A stretch of 64,000 nucleotides of DNA from an uncultured Roseicyclus sp. (GCA_947489665.1 CANLEH010000002.1:434001-498000), one strand, 5' to 3'; numbered from the stretch's first letter, positions 43,983 through 53,531 are shown. The notes: generated by a model not told the origin, from the letters alone. Translations and numbers: made by a program.

Positions 43983-44611
43983 CAAAGCGCCCCTTCGCGT
44001 TTGGTCTTTTCCCGGTAGTAGGCCCAGAGCGCGCGGGCGGCAATGGCCCGAACCGGGCTCCACGCCTCGGCCATGTCGCGCATCTCACGCTCGGACGGGC
44101 GCGCGGGCAAGTCAAACAGCAGCTTCGCGCCTTCCTGCAGGGCAAGATCCCCGGCAGCGAAGACATCCGCATGGCCAAGGGCGAATTTCGCATAGATTTC
44201 AGCAGTCCAACGCCCGATGCCAGTCACTGAGGTAAGTGTTGCGATGACCGTCTCGGTTTCCGCGTCGCGCAGGGCGGGATAGTCGATCCGGGCGCGGGCC
44301 AGGGCATGGGCATAGCGCACCTTGGGGCGTGACAGGCCGCAGGCACGCAACGCTTCCTCAGTGGACATTGCCACGGCCCACTCCTCGCAAAGATCGGCCG
44401 CTTGCAAACGCGCCCAGATCGCAGCGGCGGACGCGGTTGAAACCTGTTGCCCGACAATGGCTTGCAAAAGAGCACTGAACCCATCCGGGCGCCGACGCAG
44501 CGGCAAAGGTCCGGAAATACGGGAAAATCTGGGCTCAATCCGCAACAGATGCGCATGGCCCGCGGCGACGTCAGCCTCTGTCACGATCCGGTTGGGCACG
44601 GGCACGGCCAT
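43982..44611 (-). CDS. AlkA-like DNA-3-methyladenine glycosylase (HhH-GPD)
   Basis: 209 residues from the ATG at 44611; an ATG at 44665 is possible but would crowd the divergent promoter. HhH-GPD features: ALLQAIVGQQVSTASAAAIWARL, LTSVTGIGRWTAEIYAKFALG (helix-hairpin-helix and catalytic region) and the catalytic Asp in VFAAGDLALQEGAKLL. It removes alkylated bases. No N-terminal TBP-like domain as in E. coli AlkA, so it is the short form. First gene of a three-gene operon and divergent from an MFS transporter. Confidence 0.87.
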   Translation of the reverse strand: MAVPVPNRIVTEADVAAGHAHLLRIEPRFSRISGPLPLRRRPDGFSALLQAIVGQQVSTASAAAIWARLQAADLCEEWAVAMSTEEALRACGLSRPKVRYAHALARARIDYPALRDAETETVIATLTSVTGIGRWTAEIYAKFALGHADVFAAGDLALQEGAKLLFDLPARPSEREMRDMAEAWSPVRAIAARALWAYYREKTKREGAL

Positions 44612-44710
44612 GTTGTCCACTGGTTTCAAAATCCCAAAATCCCCCGGTGCCCGAAAACGTGACATTTGCGTCTATGGACCCTGTCGGGCAAACCCTATAC
44701 CGCTCAACCC

Positions 44711-45943
44711 ATGGTCGAAAGCACGCATTCCCTTCCCGAATCCGACGATCGCCGCGCCAAGCGGAATGTCGTTGTTTTGGTGCTGGCGCAGGCCCTTCTG
44801 GGCGCGCAGATGCCGATGATTTTCGTGGTTGGCGGCCTTGCGGGGTTGATGATTGCGCCCAATCCGGCGCTGGCGACGATCCCGATCTCGTTGATTGTGT
44901 TCGGCTCCATGACAACGGCGCCTTGGTTGTCCGCGCTGATGCAGCGCTATGGGCGCACTTTGGGCTTCTACATCGGGGCCGCAGGCGGTGCAGCGGGGGC
45001 TGCCGTTTCGGCGGCGGGTTTGTGGATCGACAGTTTTCCCCTGTTCCTCGCAGGCTCGTACCTGACCGGTATCTATATGAGCGCGCAGGGTTTTTACCGT
45101 TTTGCGGCCACCGACACGGCGTCTGACAGCTTCCGGCCCAAGGCGATTTCCTATGTGATGGCGGGTGGGCTTTTGTCTGCCTTTGTCGGGCCGCAGCTTG
45201 TGAAAGCCACGTCCGAGGCGACCGTGATCCCGTTTTTGGGCACCTATGCTGCGGTGATCGTGATCAACCTTTTGGGCGCGGCGCTGTTCGCCTTTCTTGA
45301 CCTGCCGAAGCCAGAACCCGTTTCGGCGGACGCGCCGCGTGGGCGTAACCGGTTGGAATTGCTCAAAGATCCCAAGATCGTTGTGGCCATGATTTGCGGG
45401 GCGGTCAGCTATTCGTTGATGAACCTCATGATGACATCGACGCCTTTGGCCGTTGTCGGATGTGGGTTTACGACCAGCAATGCGGCAGATGTCGTATCCG
45501 CCCACGTGATCGCGATGTTCGCGCCGTCCTTTTTCACCGGCCATCTGATCGCACGGTTCGGAACCACCAAGATTGTCGCCACTGGCCTTGTCCTGCTGGC
45601 CGCTGCCGGTGTTGTGGCCCTGACGGGGGTGGAGCTCTACCAGTTCTTCGCGGCGCTTATCCTATTGGGATTAGGGTGGAATTTCGGTTTCATCGGCGCC
45701 ACGGCGATGCTGACACAGGCCCATAAGCCGGAGGAACGCGGAGCCGTTCAGGGCATGAATGATTTCGTGGTGTTCGGCTGTGTGACCATCGCGTCGCTGA
45801 GTTCCGGCGTGTTGATGCATTCGGGCGGCGAAGACGTCGTGGCGGGTTGGACAAGCGTGAATTTGGCCATGGCGCCGTTCCTCGTTCTGGCCGGGGCTGC
45901 GTTGATCTACCTGGCGATGAAACCGACCTCTCAACCCGTCTGA
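44711..45943 (+). CDS. MFS transporter
   Basis: 410 residues from the ATG at 44711 with about 12 transmembrane helices in two halves joined by a charged loop (LPKPEPVSADAPRGRNRLELLKD). The first loop contains MQRYGRTLGFYIGAAGG and the second half HLIARFGTTKIVATG, the usual A-loop motifs of the major facilitator superfamily. Substrate unknown. Divergent from the repair glycosylase; the 100-bp spacer has a TATACC -10-like element near 44696. Followed by an unusual repeat array. Confidence 0.85.
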   Translation: MVESTHSLPESDDRRAKRNVVVLVLAQALLGAQMPMIFVVGGLAGLMIAPNPALATIPISLIVFGSMTTAPWLSALMQRYGRTLGFYIGAAGGAAGAAVSAAGLWIDSFPLFLAGSYLTGIYMSAQGFYRFAATDTASDSFRPKAISYVMAGGLLSAFVGPQLVKATSEATVIPFLGTYAAVIVINLLGAALFAFLDLPKPEPVSADAPRGRNRLELLKDPKIVVAMICGAVSYSLMNLMMTSTPLAVVGCGFTTSNAADVVSAHVIAMFAPSFFTGHLIARFGTTKIVATGLVLLAAAGVVALTGVELYQFFAALILLGLGWNFGFIGATAMLTQAHKPEERGAVQGMNDFVVFGCVTIASLSSGVLMHSGGEDVVAGWTSVNLAMAPFLVLAGAALIYLAMKPTSQPV

Positions 45944-45961
45944 GGCGAAGGGCCAAACCCT

Positions 45962-46064
45962 GACCATCTGGTCACAGTTGCGTCCATCTGGTCGCTTTTT
46001 TTCGCAAAACTCCGTCCAAATGGTCACAGTTTGGAGCTGATCCGCAGGATGTGACCGTTTGGAC
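45962..46064. repeat. Four copies of a 12-bp GTCCA/TGGTC motif between convergent genes
   Basis: Copies: GACCATCTGGTC (45962-45973), GTCCATCTGGTC (45982-45993), GTCCAAATGGTC (46014-46025) and, inverted, GACCGTTTGGAC (46053-46064). The third and fourth form 15-bp arms (GTCCAAATGGTCACA at 46014-46028 with 46050-46064) with a single G-T-type mismatch and a 21-nt loop, a plausible terminator for both convergent genes. The first two copies, 20 bp apart, are extra and each nearly palindromic. Confidence 0.75.
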
Positions 46065-46074
46065 GCATTTTGCG

Positions 46075-46806
46075 CTAGAGCCGCCCCAGTGTCGCGGCGC
46101 GGATCAGGCTCCAGCGGTCGGACAAGGGGCTGCCTTCCAGCCGCCCCTCGGCCACGGCCATCGGGTCGCGGGCGGCGCGCCGCAGAATGGCGCGGGCGCC
46201 CGCCGCCTCGAACAGGGCCGGAGATGTCAGGCGACGTGGCAACCCATCAAGCGCGTCTTTCGCGAGGGCGGCAATGGCCTCAGCCCGGCCATCGACCAGC
46301 GGCAGACGGCCGTGCGCCTCCAACGCTGGCACAGCCACCAGATACCGCGCGAGGGCAGAGGCATAGCCGATGGCACGCACGTCATCGTCCACCGGTCCGC
46401 CAAGGGCATGGCAGGCGACCTCGATCAGGGCCGAACCTGTCCGTTCCAGATATTCGCGGAAATGCGCTTCGTCCTCGAAAGCATCCTTGTAGATGTCCCA
46501 GCGCCGGGCCGCGACCAGTTGGTCGAGCCGCCCTGCCCCTTCGGCGTCGAGAAAGCTCAATGCATCTACGACTTCGTGCCAACGCCCGCGCCCCGCGGCC
46601 ACTTCTTCCAGCGCATCCCGCCACCATTGCAGGCGCATCTCTGCGATCATCGGCTCTTCGGTCAGCCAAGGCGCGCGGCTGACCTCGATATTGAAGGCGT
46701 AAAGCGGCAGCAGGATTTCGCGGGCCGCTAGCGGGGCTGCCATGGCCGCCCGGAACCGGCGCGGATCACCGCGCGCGACCAGATCTGCACAGGCCTGAAG
46801 GCTCAT
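46075..46806 (-). CDS. Squalene/phytoene synthase-fold protein, NDUFAF6-like
   Basis: 243 residues from the ATG at 46806 (ATGA overlap with the methyltransferase). The phrase LYAFNIEVSRAPWLTEEPMIAEMRLQWWRDALEEV, followed by DIYKDAFEDEAHFREYLERTGSAL, fits the short alphaproteobacterial relatives of NDUFAF6, a complex I assembly factor that has the trans-isoprenyl synthase fold but lacks full catalytic Asp motifs. I therefore favour an assembly or accessory role over squalene synthesis, with moderate confidence. Confidence 0.75.
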   Translation of the reverse strand: MSLQACADLVARGDPRRFRAAMAAPLAAREILLPLYAFNIEVSRAPWLTEEPMIAEMRLQWWRDALEEVAAGRGRWHEVVDALSFLDAEGAGRLDQLVAARRWDIYKDAFEDEAHFREYLERTGSALIEVACHALGGPVDDDVRAIGYASALARYLVAVPALEAHGRLPLVDGRAEAIAALAKDALDGLPRRLTSPALFEAAGARAILRRAARDPMAVAEGRLEGSPLSDRWSLIRAATLGRL

Positions 46807-47528
46807 TGCTTTGGTTTGACCACCGACAGAAGGTAGCCTGTCTCGTCTTTGTGGGTGCGCCACGCCTCAATCTCGGCACTGTGTTCATCGAGGGCGGCGA
46901 TCATCTTTTCGTCGGCGCCGCGTCGCAGTTTCGAGATACGGTCTTCCATTGGGCGATAGTAGCTTTCCCACGCGATGTCGGAGATGCGGCGCGTGGCCAC
47001 CACGTCGTAGCCTGCGGCATCGATCTGGACGGCAATCCCATCGGCATCGGTCAAACGGTCATAGCCGTCCCAAAAGGCAATGGCCCCATCAGAGGGGGTG
47101 TCGGTGAAGAGGCAGGGTTCAGAAAAGGCAATCGACCCGCCTTCGGCGAGCGCATTGCGCCAGCCGGCCAGCGCGGCCTCGATCCCAACAAAATAAACCG
47201 CGCCCGCGCACCAGATGAAATCGAACGGGCCTTCGGGCGTGAGGTAATCGCCGGTCAGGAGGGCCACATTGTCGTTCTTGCCCCAACGTGCCTCTGCTGC
47301 CTCGATAAACGGGGCGTGCTTGTCGATGGCCGTGACGTGACCACGGGCGGCCACACGCAGAAGTGCACCGATATCGCCCCCGGGGCCGGAGGCTGCATCG
47401 AGGATGTTGGCGCGCGAGGTGACGCCTGCAACCTCGGCCGCCCAGGCCACATCTGCCGTCTCGCCCGGGCCTTCACGGGGCAGATCGGCGTGGACGGTGA
47501 AGAAAATCTCGGGGTCAATGAAGCTCAT
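46803..47528 (-). CDS. Class I SAM-dependent methyltransferase
   Basis: 241 residues. SAM-binding motif I reads ILDAASGPGGDIGALLR at about residues 42-58, the acidic end of strand 2 is TAIDKHAPFIEAAE, and motif IV region FDFIWCAGAVYFVG. No target-defining domain is visible. It shares a 4-nt overlap with the NDUFAF6-like gene, so it may modify a protein or quinone in the same process, but that is inference. Confidence 0.85.
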   Translation of the reverse strand: MSFIDPEIFFTVHADLPREGPGETADVAWAAEVAGVTSRANILDAASGPGGDIGALLRVAARGHVTAIDKHAPFIEAAEARWGKNDNVALLTGDYLTPEGPFDFIWCAGAVYFVGIEAALAGWRNALAEGGSIAFSEPCLFTDTPSDGAIAFWDGYDRLTDADGIAVQIDAAGYDVVATRRISDIAWESYYRPMEDRISKLRRGADEKMIAALDEHSAEIEAWRTHKDETGYLLSVVKPKQ

Positions 47529-47531
47529 GGA

Positions 47532-48014
47532 TCACCAGTTGTGAAAGCACGGGGCATAAACCCCTTCGGCGGCGCCGTCGATATAAGATCGTGTCGGATT
47601 TTCCGCCAAGGATGCGGTTTGCGCGAAGATTGCATCGAGGGCTTGGGCCACGGGATTGCGGATGCAGGAGCCTTCGCGCACCGCGGTCGAGCCGTCATCG
47701 TAGCGGACCACAACCGTGTCGCGCCATCCATCGTCGCATTGGTCCAGCAGGTCGGTCGGGATGTCACCCCAGTAACGCGTGAGTTGGCTGAGCATCTCTT
47801 CCGCGAAGCCGGGATCCTGCCATTCGGTGAGGCGGGTACGGGCCTCGCCCGAATTGGGGCTGTCGATACGCAGCGCGCGGCCATCGAGATCGTGAACGAA
47901 GCCTGTGACGCCTTCAGCCTCTGACCCACGCGAGTAACAGACCGACATCATGTCTTGTGCAATTGCGGCGGACGGCAGTGCGGCGAGGGCCAGAGCAAGA
48001 CCGAAGTGCTTCAT
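47532..48014 (-). CDS. Small exported protein, first of a likely paralogous pair
   Basis: 160 residues from the ATG at 48014 (AAAGGA upstream). Signal peptide of ~19 residues ending AIAQ. The mature part has cysteines in SVCYSRG, DQCDDGWRD, GSCIRNP and APCFHNW. Its layout (Cys near the N-terminus, C-D-D in the middle, a charged strand then another Cys followed by a helix) parallels the neighbouring exported protein at 48052-48579, suggesting duplication. Function unknown. Confidence 0.72.
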   Translation of the reverse strand: MKHFGLALALAALPSAAIAQDMMSVCYSRGSEAEGVTGFVHDLDGRALRIDSPNSGEARTRLTEWQDPGFAEEMLSQLTRYWGDIPTDLLDQCDDGWRDTVVVRYDDGSTAVREGSCIRNPVAQALDAIFAQTASLAENPTRSYIDGAAEGVYAPCFHNW

Positions 48015-48051
48015 GGAAATATCCTTTTCGGGCAATAGGTTGCGAGGCCGC

Positions 48052-48579
48052 CTACCGCAGGGCGCGGCATATGTCGCGCATCGCGGGGATCACGGGGTTT
48101 GTCCAGGCCTGAGCCGCGTCGCCCGACGGATCACCGGTGGCCGCGATCAGGGTATCGTTGAGGTCCAGCAGGGCCTGCGTGGTGCACGGCGCGTCGTAGC
48201 GCATCGGCTCTGACCCCAGTTGCCGCACTGCGATGGAGACCGGACCAAGCGCGTCGTCGGCGCATTCGGTAGCCTCAGGTGGGGCAGGCATGGCCGCCAG
48301 TTCGGGCAAAAGTGCTACAACCATATCGGTGAAGGCACCTGCAGGCAGCGTGACGGCCTGGCTTTCCATCGCGGCTTCCTCGCCTTCCGGCGGGATGGCC
48401 ATGACAAGGGCGGTGTCGTCCGCACCGTAGAGCGCCACTTGGGTCCAGCTTCCGTTGCCGCCGACCGAGAAGCAGATCATGTCCGCCGTGGTTTGGGCTT
48501 GCACCGCAGCGGGCGCAATGCACAGGGCCACGCACAGCGTGCGGATCAAACAGACGCGCCTTCGTGAATGAGTTTCCAT
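48052..48579 (-). CDS. Small exported protein, second of a likely paralogous pair
   Basis: 175 residues with an N-terminal basic stretch (METHSRRR) and a hydrophobic core ending AAVQAQ, so a periplasmic protein. Mature cysteines occur in DMICFSVGG, ATECADDALG, APCTTQALL and RDICRALR, in an order resembling the neighbour at 47532-48014. The ATG at 48579 overlaps the cimA 3' end by 34 nt; a TTG inside the overlap would lose the charged n-region. Function unknown. Confidence 0.7.
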   Translation of the reverse strand: METHSRRRVCLIRTLCVALCIAPAAVQAQTTADMICFSVGGNGSWTQVALYGADDTALVMAIPPEGEEAAMESQAVTLPAGAFTDMVVALLPELAAMPAPPEATECADDALGPVSIAVRQLGSEPMRYDAPCTTQALLDLNDTLIAATGDPSGDAAQAWTNPVIPAMRDICRALR

Positions 48580-50162
48580 GTGACCGCATCCAACAGGGCC
48601 TCGAAACTCGCGTCAACGATGTTGGGAGAGACGCCCACAGTGGACCAGCGCCGCCCGTGGCTGTCTTCGCTGTCGATGATGACGCGGGTGACGGCCTCGG
48701 TTCCGCCCTGGGTGATGCGGACCTTGAAGTCGACCAGGCGGATATCGTCGATATATTTCTGGTACGGCCCCAGGTCTTTGGCGAGCGCCTTACTGAGCGC
48801 ATTGACCGGGCCCCGGTCCGAGCCGGTTTCATCCATGCTTTCGCTGACGGAGAGCTTTTTTTCGTCGCCGATCTTCACGACAACGACGGCCTCAGACAGG
48901 CTGACCATCTGATCGTATTTGTTTTTGCGGCGCTCCACGGTGACCTTGTAGCGCTTGACCTCAAAAAAGGTGGGCAGAAGGCCGAGGGCGCGGCGGGCGA
49001 GGAGTTCGAAGGAGGCTTGCGCGGTGTCAAAGCTGTAGCCCTGATCTTCGCGGGCTTTGATATCGTCGAGGATGTGCGGCAGGGCTGGATTGTCCTTTGC
49101 GACGTCCAGGCCCGCTTCCGCCAGCCGCTTGCGCAGGTTCGATTGGCCCGCCTGATTGGACATCGGGATGATGCGTTCATTGCCGACTGAGGCGGGGTCG
49201 ATATGCTCATACGTCGCGGGATTCTTGACGATGGCGCTGGCGTGCAGACCCGCCTTATGGGCGAAGGCCGACGCGCCGACATAGGCGGCTTGCCGGAAGG
49301 GCACGCGATTGAGGATGTCGTCGAGCATGCGGCTGGTGCGGGTTAGAGTTTCCAGCTTTTCCACGGCGATGCCGGTGTCGAATTGGCTTTTGTAGGGCTC
49401 CTTGAGAAGCAGCGTCGGGATCAGCGTGGTCAGGTTGGCATTGCCGCAGCGCTCTCCGAGGCCGTTGAGCGTGCCCTGGATTTGCCGTGCGCCCGCATCG
49501 ACCGCAGCAAGGGAACCCGCCACGGCGGTTTCCGTGTCGTTGTGGGTGTGAATGCCAAGGTTTTCGCCGGGGATGCCCGAGGCGATGACGGCCTTGGTGA
49601 TCGCGTGGATCTCATGGGGCAGCGTGCCGCCATTGGTGTCGCACAGCACGATCCAGCGCGCACCGGCATCGAAGGCCGCCTGCGCACAGCGGATCGCGTA
49701 ATCGGGGTTGGCCTTGTAGCCGTCGAAGAAATGCTCCGCGTCGAACAGCGCCTCGCGCCCCTGCGCCACGAGATGGGCGATAGAGGCGCGGATATTCTCG
49801 ACGTTTTCGTCCAGCGTGATGCCGAGGGCGTCGGTTACGTGGAAATCGTGGCTTTTTCCGACAAGGCAAACGGTGGCGGTGCCGGCGTTAAGGACGGCGG
49901 CGAGGACATCGTCGTTTTCCGCCGAACGCCCGGCCCGTTTGGTCATGCCGAAGGCGGTCATCTTGGCGGCGGTTTTGGGGGCGTCTTCAAAGAACGCGCT
50001 GTCGGTGGGGTTCGCGCCGGGCCAGCCGCCTTCGATATAGTCGAGGCCGAGGGCGTCGAGGGCCTGCGCGATGCGGATTTTCTCAGGGGTCGAGAATTGC
50101 ACGCCCTGCGTTTGCTGGCCGTCGCGCAAGGTGGTGTCGTAGAGGGTGAGGCGGTCGGGCAT
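48546..50162 (-). CDS. cimA: (R)-citramalate synthase
   Basis: 538 residues from the ATG at 50162, sharing TGATG with the cysS stop. Homocitrate/isopropylmalate-synthase fold: LYDTTLRDGQQTQGVQFS at the N-terminus, IHTHNDTETAVAGS metal site, GTLNGLGERCGNANL, then the LeuA-type C-terminal regulatory domain (ending TWKLIHEG). The length and the TLRDGQQ rather than TLRDGEQ form fit CimA, which condenses pyruvate and acetyl-CoA towards isoleucine. 2-isopropylmalate synthase is the alternative. Confidence 0.9.
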   Translation of the reverse strand: MPDRLTLYDTTLRDGQQTQGVQFSTPEKIRIAQALDALGLDYIEGGWPGANPTDSAFFEDAPKTAAKMTAFGMTKRAGRSAENDDVLAAVLNAGTATVCLVGKSHDFHVTDALGITLDENVENIRASIAHLVAQGREALFDAEHFFDGYKANPDYAIRCAQAAFDAGARWIVLCDTNGGTLPHEIHAITKAVIASGIPGENLGIHTHNDTETAVAGSLAAVDAGARQIQGTLNGLGERCGNANLTTLIPTLLLKEPYKSQFDTGIAVEKLETLTRTSRMLDDILNRVPFRQAAYVGASAFAHKAGLHASAIVKNPATYEHIDPASVGNERIIPMSNQAGQSNLRKRLAEAGLDVAKDNPALPHILDDIKAREDQGYSFDTAQASFELLARRALGLLPTFFEVKRYKVTVERRKNKYDQMVSLSEAVVVVKIGDEKKLSVSESMDETGSDRGPVNALSKALAKDLGPYQKYIDDIRLVDFKVRITQGGTEAVTRVIIDSEDSHGRRWSTVGVSPNIVDASFEALLDAVTWKLIHEGASV

Positions 50163-51502
50163 CACATCCCCTCCAACTTGGCGGCGTCAAAAGCGGGGCC
50201 GGGCAACAGCTCCACTCCGGCCTTCGACATACGCACTTCTACGCCAGCGTCCATTAGAGTCTTCTTAAGGGCATCGACTTCGGAGAAATCCTTGCTTTCC
50301 ATCGCCACTGTGCGCGCTTCGCGCAGGCGGTCTTCGAAGGCAGACAGATCCGCGTCCGAACTCTCGGCCCAGACTGGCACTGTGCCGTTCCATAGGCCCA
50401 TCAGCGACAAGGCGGCGCCCAACTCTGCGCCGCTCAGTTTGTGCATCTCAGCCAGCGCAGCATGGGTGTTGAGATCGTCAGCCAGGGCCGCAACCACAGC
50501 CTCCGGCACAACGCCGCCCGGCTCAGCGGCCGCATACCACTTGCGCAGCGTTTTCTCGGCCTCGTCCCGCTTCTTCTCCGTCCAATCCATCGGTTTGCCG
50601 TAATGGGTGCCGAGGAACACCATCCGGATCACCTCACCCGGCACGCCTTGATCCAACAAATCCCGCACGGTGAAGAAGTTGCCAAGGCTCTTGGACATCT
50701 TCTTGCCCTCGACCTGCAACATCTCGTTGTGCATCCAGATGCGCGCGAAGGGGTGGCCGGCGGCGCAGCTTTGGGCGACCTCGTTTTCGTGGTGCGGGAA
50801 GAGCAGGTCCGCGCCGCCGGCGTGGATGTCGAATTCTTCGCCCAGGATCGCGTGGCTCATGGCGGAGCATTCGATATGCCAGCCGGGCCGCCCCCTGCCC
50901 CACGGGCTGTCCCAGCCGGGGATGTCGTCGGTGGACGGCTTCCACAGCACGAAATCCATTGGGTCTTCCTTGTAGGGCGCGACTTCAACCCTTGCGCCTG
51001 CGATCATGTCGTCGACCGAGCGACCGGAGAGCTTGCCGTATTCGGCGAAGGAGCGCACCCGGAAAAGCACATGGCCGTCCCGCGCATAGGCATGATCCTT
51101 GGCAATGAGATCTTCGATGAAGGCCACCATTTCCGCGATATATTCGGTGGCGCGGGGCATATGGTTGGGCTCCAGCACGCCGAGGGCGCCCATATCATCG
51201 AGGTACCATTGCGCCGTCTCGGCTGTGATGTCGGAGATCGAGCGGCCGGTTTCCGCGGCGCGCGCGTTGATCTTGTCGTCCACGTCCGTGAAATTGCGCA
51301 CGAAGGTCACGTTCTCAGGCCCATAGACATGGCGCAGAAGGCGGAAAAGCTGGTCAAACGCCACCGCCGAGCGCGCATTGCCGATATGGGCGCGGTCATA
51401 AACGGTCGGCCCGCACAGATACATCGACACCTTGCCGGGCACGATCGGATCGAGCCGTTCCAATTGGCGGGTTTTGGAGTTCTTGAGGGTGATGTCTGCC
51501 AT
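50162..51502 (-). CDS. cysS: Cysteinyl-tRNA synthetase
   Basis: 446 residues, class I aminoacyl-tRNA synthetase. Motifs: [18 protein letters not shown] (HIGH-type HIGN plus the first zinc Cys), [10 protein letters not shown] and [11 protein letters not shown] (remaining zinc ligands) and [11 protein letters not shown] (KMSKS loop). Charges tRNA-Cys in the cytoplasm. Tightly linked to cimA downstream. The ATG at 51502 gives the family N-terminus. Confidence 0.96.
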   Translation of the reverse strand: MADITLKNSKTRQLERLDPIVPGKVSMYLCGPTVYDRAHIGNARSAVAFDQLFRLLRHVYGPENVTFVRNFTDVDDKINARAAETGRSISDITAETAQWYLDDMGALGVLEPNHMPRATEYIAEMVAFIEDLIAKDHAYARDGHVLFRVRSFAEYGKLSGRSVDDMIAGARVEVAPYKEDPMDFVLWKPSTDDIPGWDSPWGRGRPGWHIECSAMSHAILGEEFDIHAGGADLLFPHHENEVAQSCAAGHPFARIWMHNEMLQVEGKKMSKSLGNFFTVRDLLDQGVPGEVIRMVFLGTHYGKPMDWTEKKRDEAEKTLRKWYAAAEPGGVVPEAVVAALADDLNTHAALAEMHKLSGAELGAALSLMGLWNGTVPVWAESSDADLSAFEDRLREARTVAMESKDFSEVDALKKTLMDAGVEVRMSKAGVELLPGPAFDAAKLEGM

Positions 51503-51744
51503 GGGTTGGAGGCTTTCGTCGGAGCTTTCACTGCGCGTGTTGAGGCGGCGGCGGGTCCGGCCTAGCAGCTTGCGATTGTGTTGAAAACCACGACTGACCG
51601 GCTCGCTGGATTAGCGGGGAATGCAGATACAAATGATGCAAATGCGACGGGTCATGGGCGGTTGAATACCATGGCATGCCCTGCGCTAACAAGTCGCTGA
51701 TCATTTCATGTGCAATTTTTAATTTTCGCGTGTAGTTTCCGGAC

Positions 51745-52068
51745 ATGCGGGAGCTCTTCGTAGATAGATACTGTGGCGCTCTGCTAGAAACGGAGCGTAC
51801 GACACCCTTCGGCGAGGATACGATCGTTTGGACGGTGCGCGGGCACATGTTTGCCGCCTATGCCACAGCCGGCGAGGGCGTTTCGGTGCGCATGAGCGGC
51901 CGGATTGCAGCACAGCAGATGGTGGGACAAGGTCGGGCAACGTCACCCGACTATCTGCGCGGAGGGGGCTGGGTTCTGCTTCCGTGGGACACGCCGCCGG
52001 ACGAATTGCGCAGTAGGATCAACAAAAGCTACCGATTGGTGCGCGACGACGGCAATCGCGAAAGCTGA
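51745..52068 (+). CDS. MmcQ/YjbR-family protein
   Basis: 107 residues. The pattern IVWTVRGHMFAAYATAGEGVSVRMS, a Gly-Trp strand (RGGGWVLLPWD) and the terminal ELRSRINKSYRLVRD fit the MmcQ/YjbR fold (CyaY-like double-wing). Family members are called DNA-binding by structure, but the function is mostly untested. Stands alone, divergent from cysS; a 48-nt dispersed repeat follows its stop. Confidence 0.82.
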   Translation: MRELFVDRYCGALLETERTTPFGEDTIVWTVRGHMFAAYATAGEGVSVRMSGRIAAQQMVGQGRATSPDYLRGGGWVLLPWDTPPDELRSRINKSYRLVRDDGNRES

Positions 52069-52073
52069 GGGGT

Positions 52074-52121
52074 TGCGCCCGCTGTCGCGGTCGCCCGAGG
52101 CAATTCTCCAAGGGAAAATTG
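52074..52121 (+). repeat. Dispersed ~48-bp repeat, copy A
   Basis: Runs from TGCGCCCGCT through TCGCGGTCGCC to GGGAAAATTG. A second copy with few differences lies at 55044-55090 in the same orientation. The right half (CAATT...AATTG) can fold into an imperfect stem. It lies just after the MmcQ/YjbR stop. Confidence 0.7.
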
Positions 52122-52276
52122 GACGCTTGGTGCGATTTCGGTTGGCGTCAGCACCAGTGCTTTGCGCGGCGCGGACGGATTATTTGCATTTTCATGAAAC
52201 AAAGATGGCGGGTTGCACCTGACCGTTGGCCGTGGCCATTTGCGGCTTGCAATGTGCAATCAAGGAGGGCCGCGCC

Positions 52277-53467
52277 ATGCCCGGGCTGTCGAAACGGATC
52301 AGGGGTTTGACCGGTGGGGGCGATGATGGCTGGGGCCTGTTCTACGAGGCCCGCAGACGGAAAGCGGCGGGCCAACCGATCCTGGAGCTGACCATCGGCG
52401 AGCATGACGTGCGCACGGATCCATTGATCCTTGACGCAATGCACACGGCGGCCAAGGGCGGGCATACCGGCTATGCCGCTGTGCCGGGGATCCTCGCGCT
52501 GCGACAGGCCATCGCTGAGCGGTTGAGCGAGAGCACCGGTGTGGCCCATGGGCCGGACAATGTGCTGGTGACGCCCGGTGGCCAAGCGGCGCTTTTTGCC
52601 GCGCATCACGCGGCCTGTGACGACGGCGATCGGGCGCTTTTGATCGACCCCTATTACGCGACCTATCCGGGCACGATCCGGGGGGTGGGCGCAGTGCCGG
52701 TGCCGGTTGCCACCCGGCCCGAGGATGGATTCCAACCGCGCGCAGCGGATCTGGATGCAGCGGCGGCACCGGGCGCTGCAAGCCTGCTGATCAACTCGCC
52801 CAACAATCCGACGGGAGCAGTTTACAACGCGCATACGCTCGCCGGAGTTGCGCGGGTGGCCGACGCCCATGATCTTTGGGTCATCTCGGACGAGGTCTAT
52901 GACAGCCAGGTGTGGGACGGCGCGCACAGGCCGTTTGCGAGCCTGCCGGGCATGTTCGAGCGGACGCTGACGGTTGGGTCGCTGTCAAAAAGCCATGCGA
53001 TGACCGGCTCAAGGCTTGGCTGGGTGGCCGGGCCGCGCGAGGCAATGTCGCATCTGGAGAACCTCGCCACTCACACCACCTATGGTGTGCCGGGCTATAT
53101 TCAGGAGGCGGGCCTTTTCGCGCTGCAGCGGGGCGCCGACGCAGAGGCAAAGGTGGCGGCGCCGTTCCGGCGGCGGCGCGACATGGTGCTGGCGCGGCTG
53201 GAGGGACAACAGGCCTTGCGGGCAATCCCACCGGCGGGGGCGATGTATGTGATGCTGGATGTGCGCGCGACGGGGCTGAGCGGGGCGGATTTTGGCGCCG
53301 GCCTGCTGGATGAAGAGGACGTCGCGATCATGCCGGGTGAGAGCTTTGGCACCGCAGCCGCCGGCCATATCCGCGTCGCCCTGACCTTGCCGGACGAGGT
53401 ATTCGCCGAGGCGTTGGATCGCCTGTTCGCCTACGCCGGTCGGCAAATGGAAAAGGCCCACGCGTAA
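52277..53467 (+). CDS. Class I aminotransferase, AruH-like (arginine-pyruvate transaminase type)
   Basis: 396 residues from the ATG at 52277, which has a perfect AAGGAGGG site. PLP fold type I: TPGGQAALFAAHHA, INSPNNPTGAVYN, WVISDEVYDSQVWDG and the PLP lysine in SLSKSHAMTGSRLGWV, where GSLSKSHAMTG and the following LENLATHTTYG closely resemble AruH of Pseudomonas. It would transfer the alpha-amino group of arginine or a similar amino acid to pyruvate. Substrate is inferred from resemblance only. Confidence 0.85.
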   Translation: MPGLSKRIRGLTGGGDDGWGLFYEARRRKAAGQPILELTIGEHDVRTDPLILDAMHTAAKGGHTGYAAVPGILALRQAIAERLSESTGVAHGPDNVLVTPGGQAALFAAHHAACDDGDRALLIDPYYATYPGTIRGVGAVPVPVATRPEDGFQPRAADLDAAAAPGAASLLINSPNNPTGAVYNAHTLAGVARVADAHDLWVISDEVYDSQVWDGAHRPFASLPGMFERTLTVGSLSKSHAMTGSRLGWVAGPREAMSHLENLATHTTYGVPGYIQEAGLFALQRGADAEAKVAAPFRRRRDMVLARLEGQQALRAIPPAGAMYVMLDVRATGLSGADFGAGLLDEEDVAIMPGESFGTAAAGHIRVALTLPDEVFAEALDRLFAYAGRQMEKAHA

Positions 53468-53531
53468 AGCGCGGGGCGCCTTCGGGTGGCCTTAGGCGCT
53501 GTGCGTTACTTGAGGCCGCAGCGTCGTATGA

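Noticed and set aside
46075-46806. True squalene or phytoene synthase
   Set aside because: Short form with the WWRDAL signature of NDUFAF6-like proteins and without a full pair of Asp-rich motifs; no isoprenoid genes nearby.
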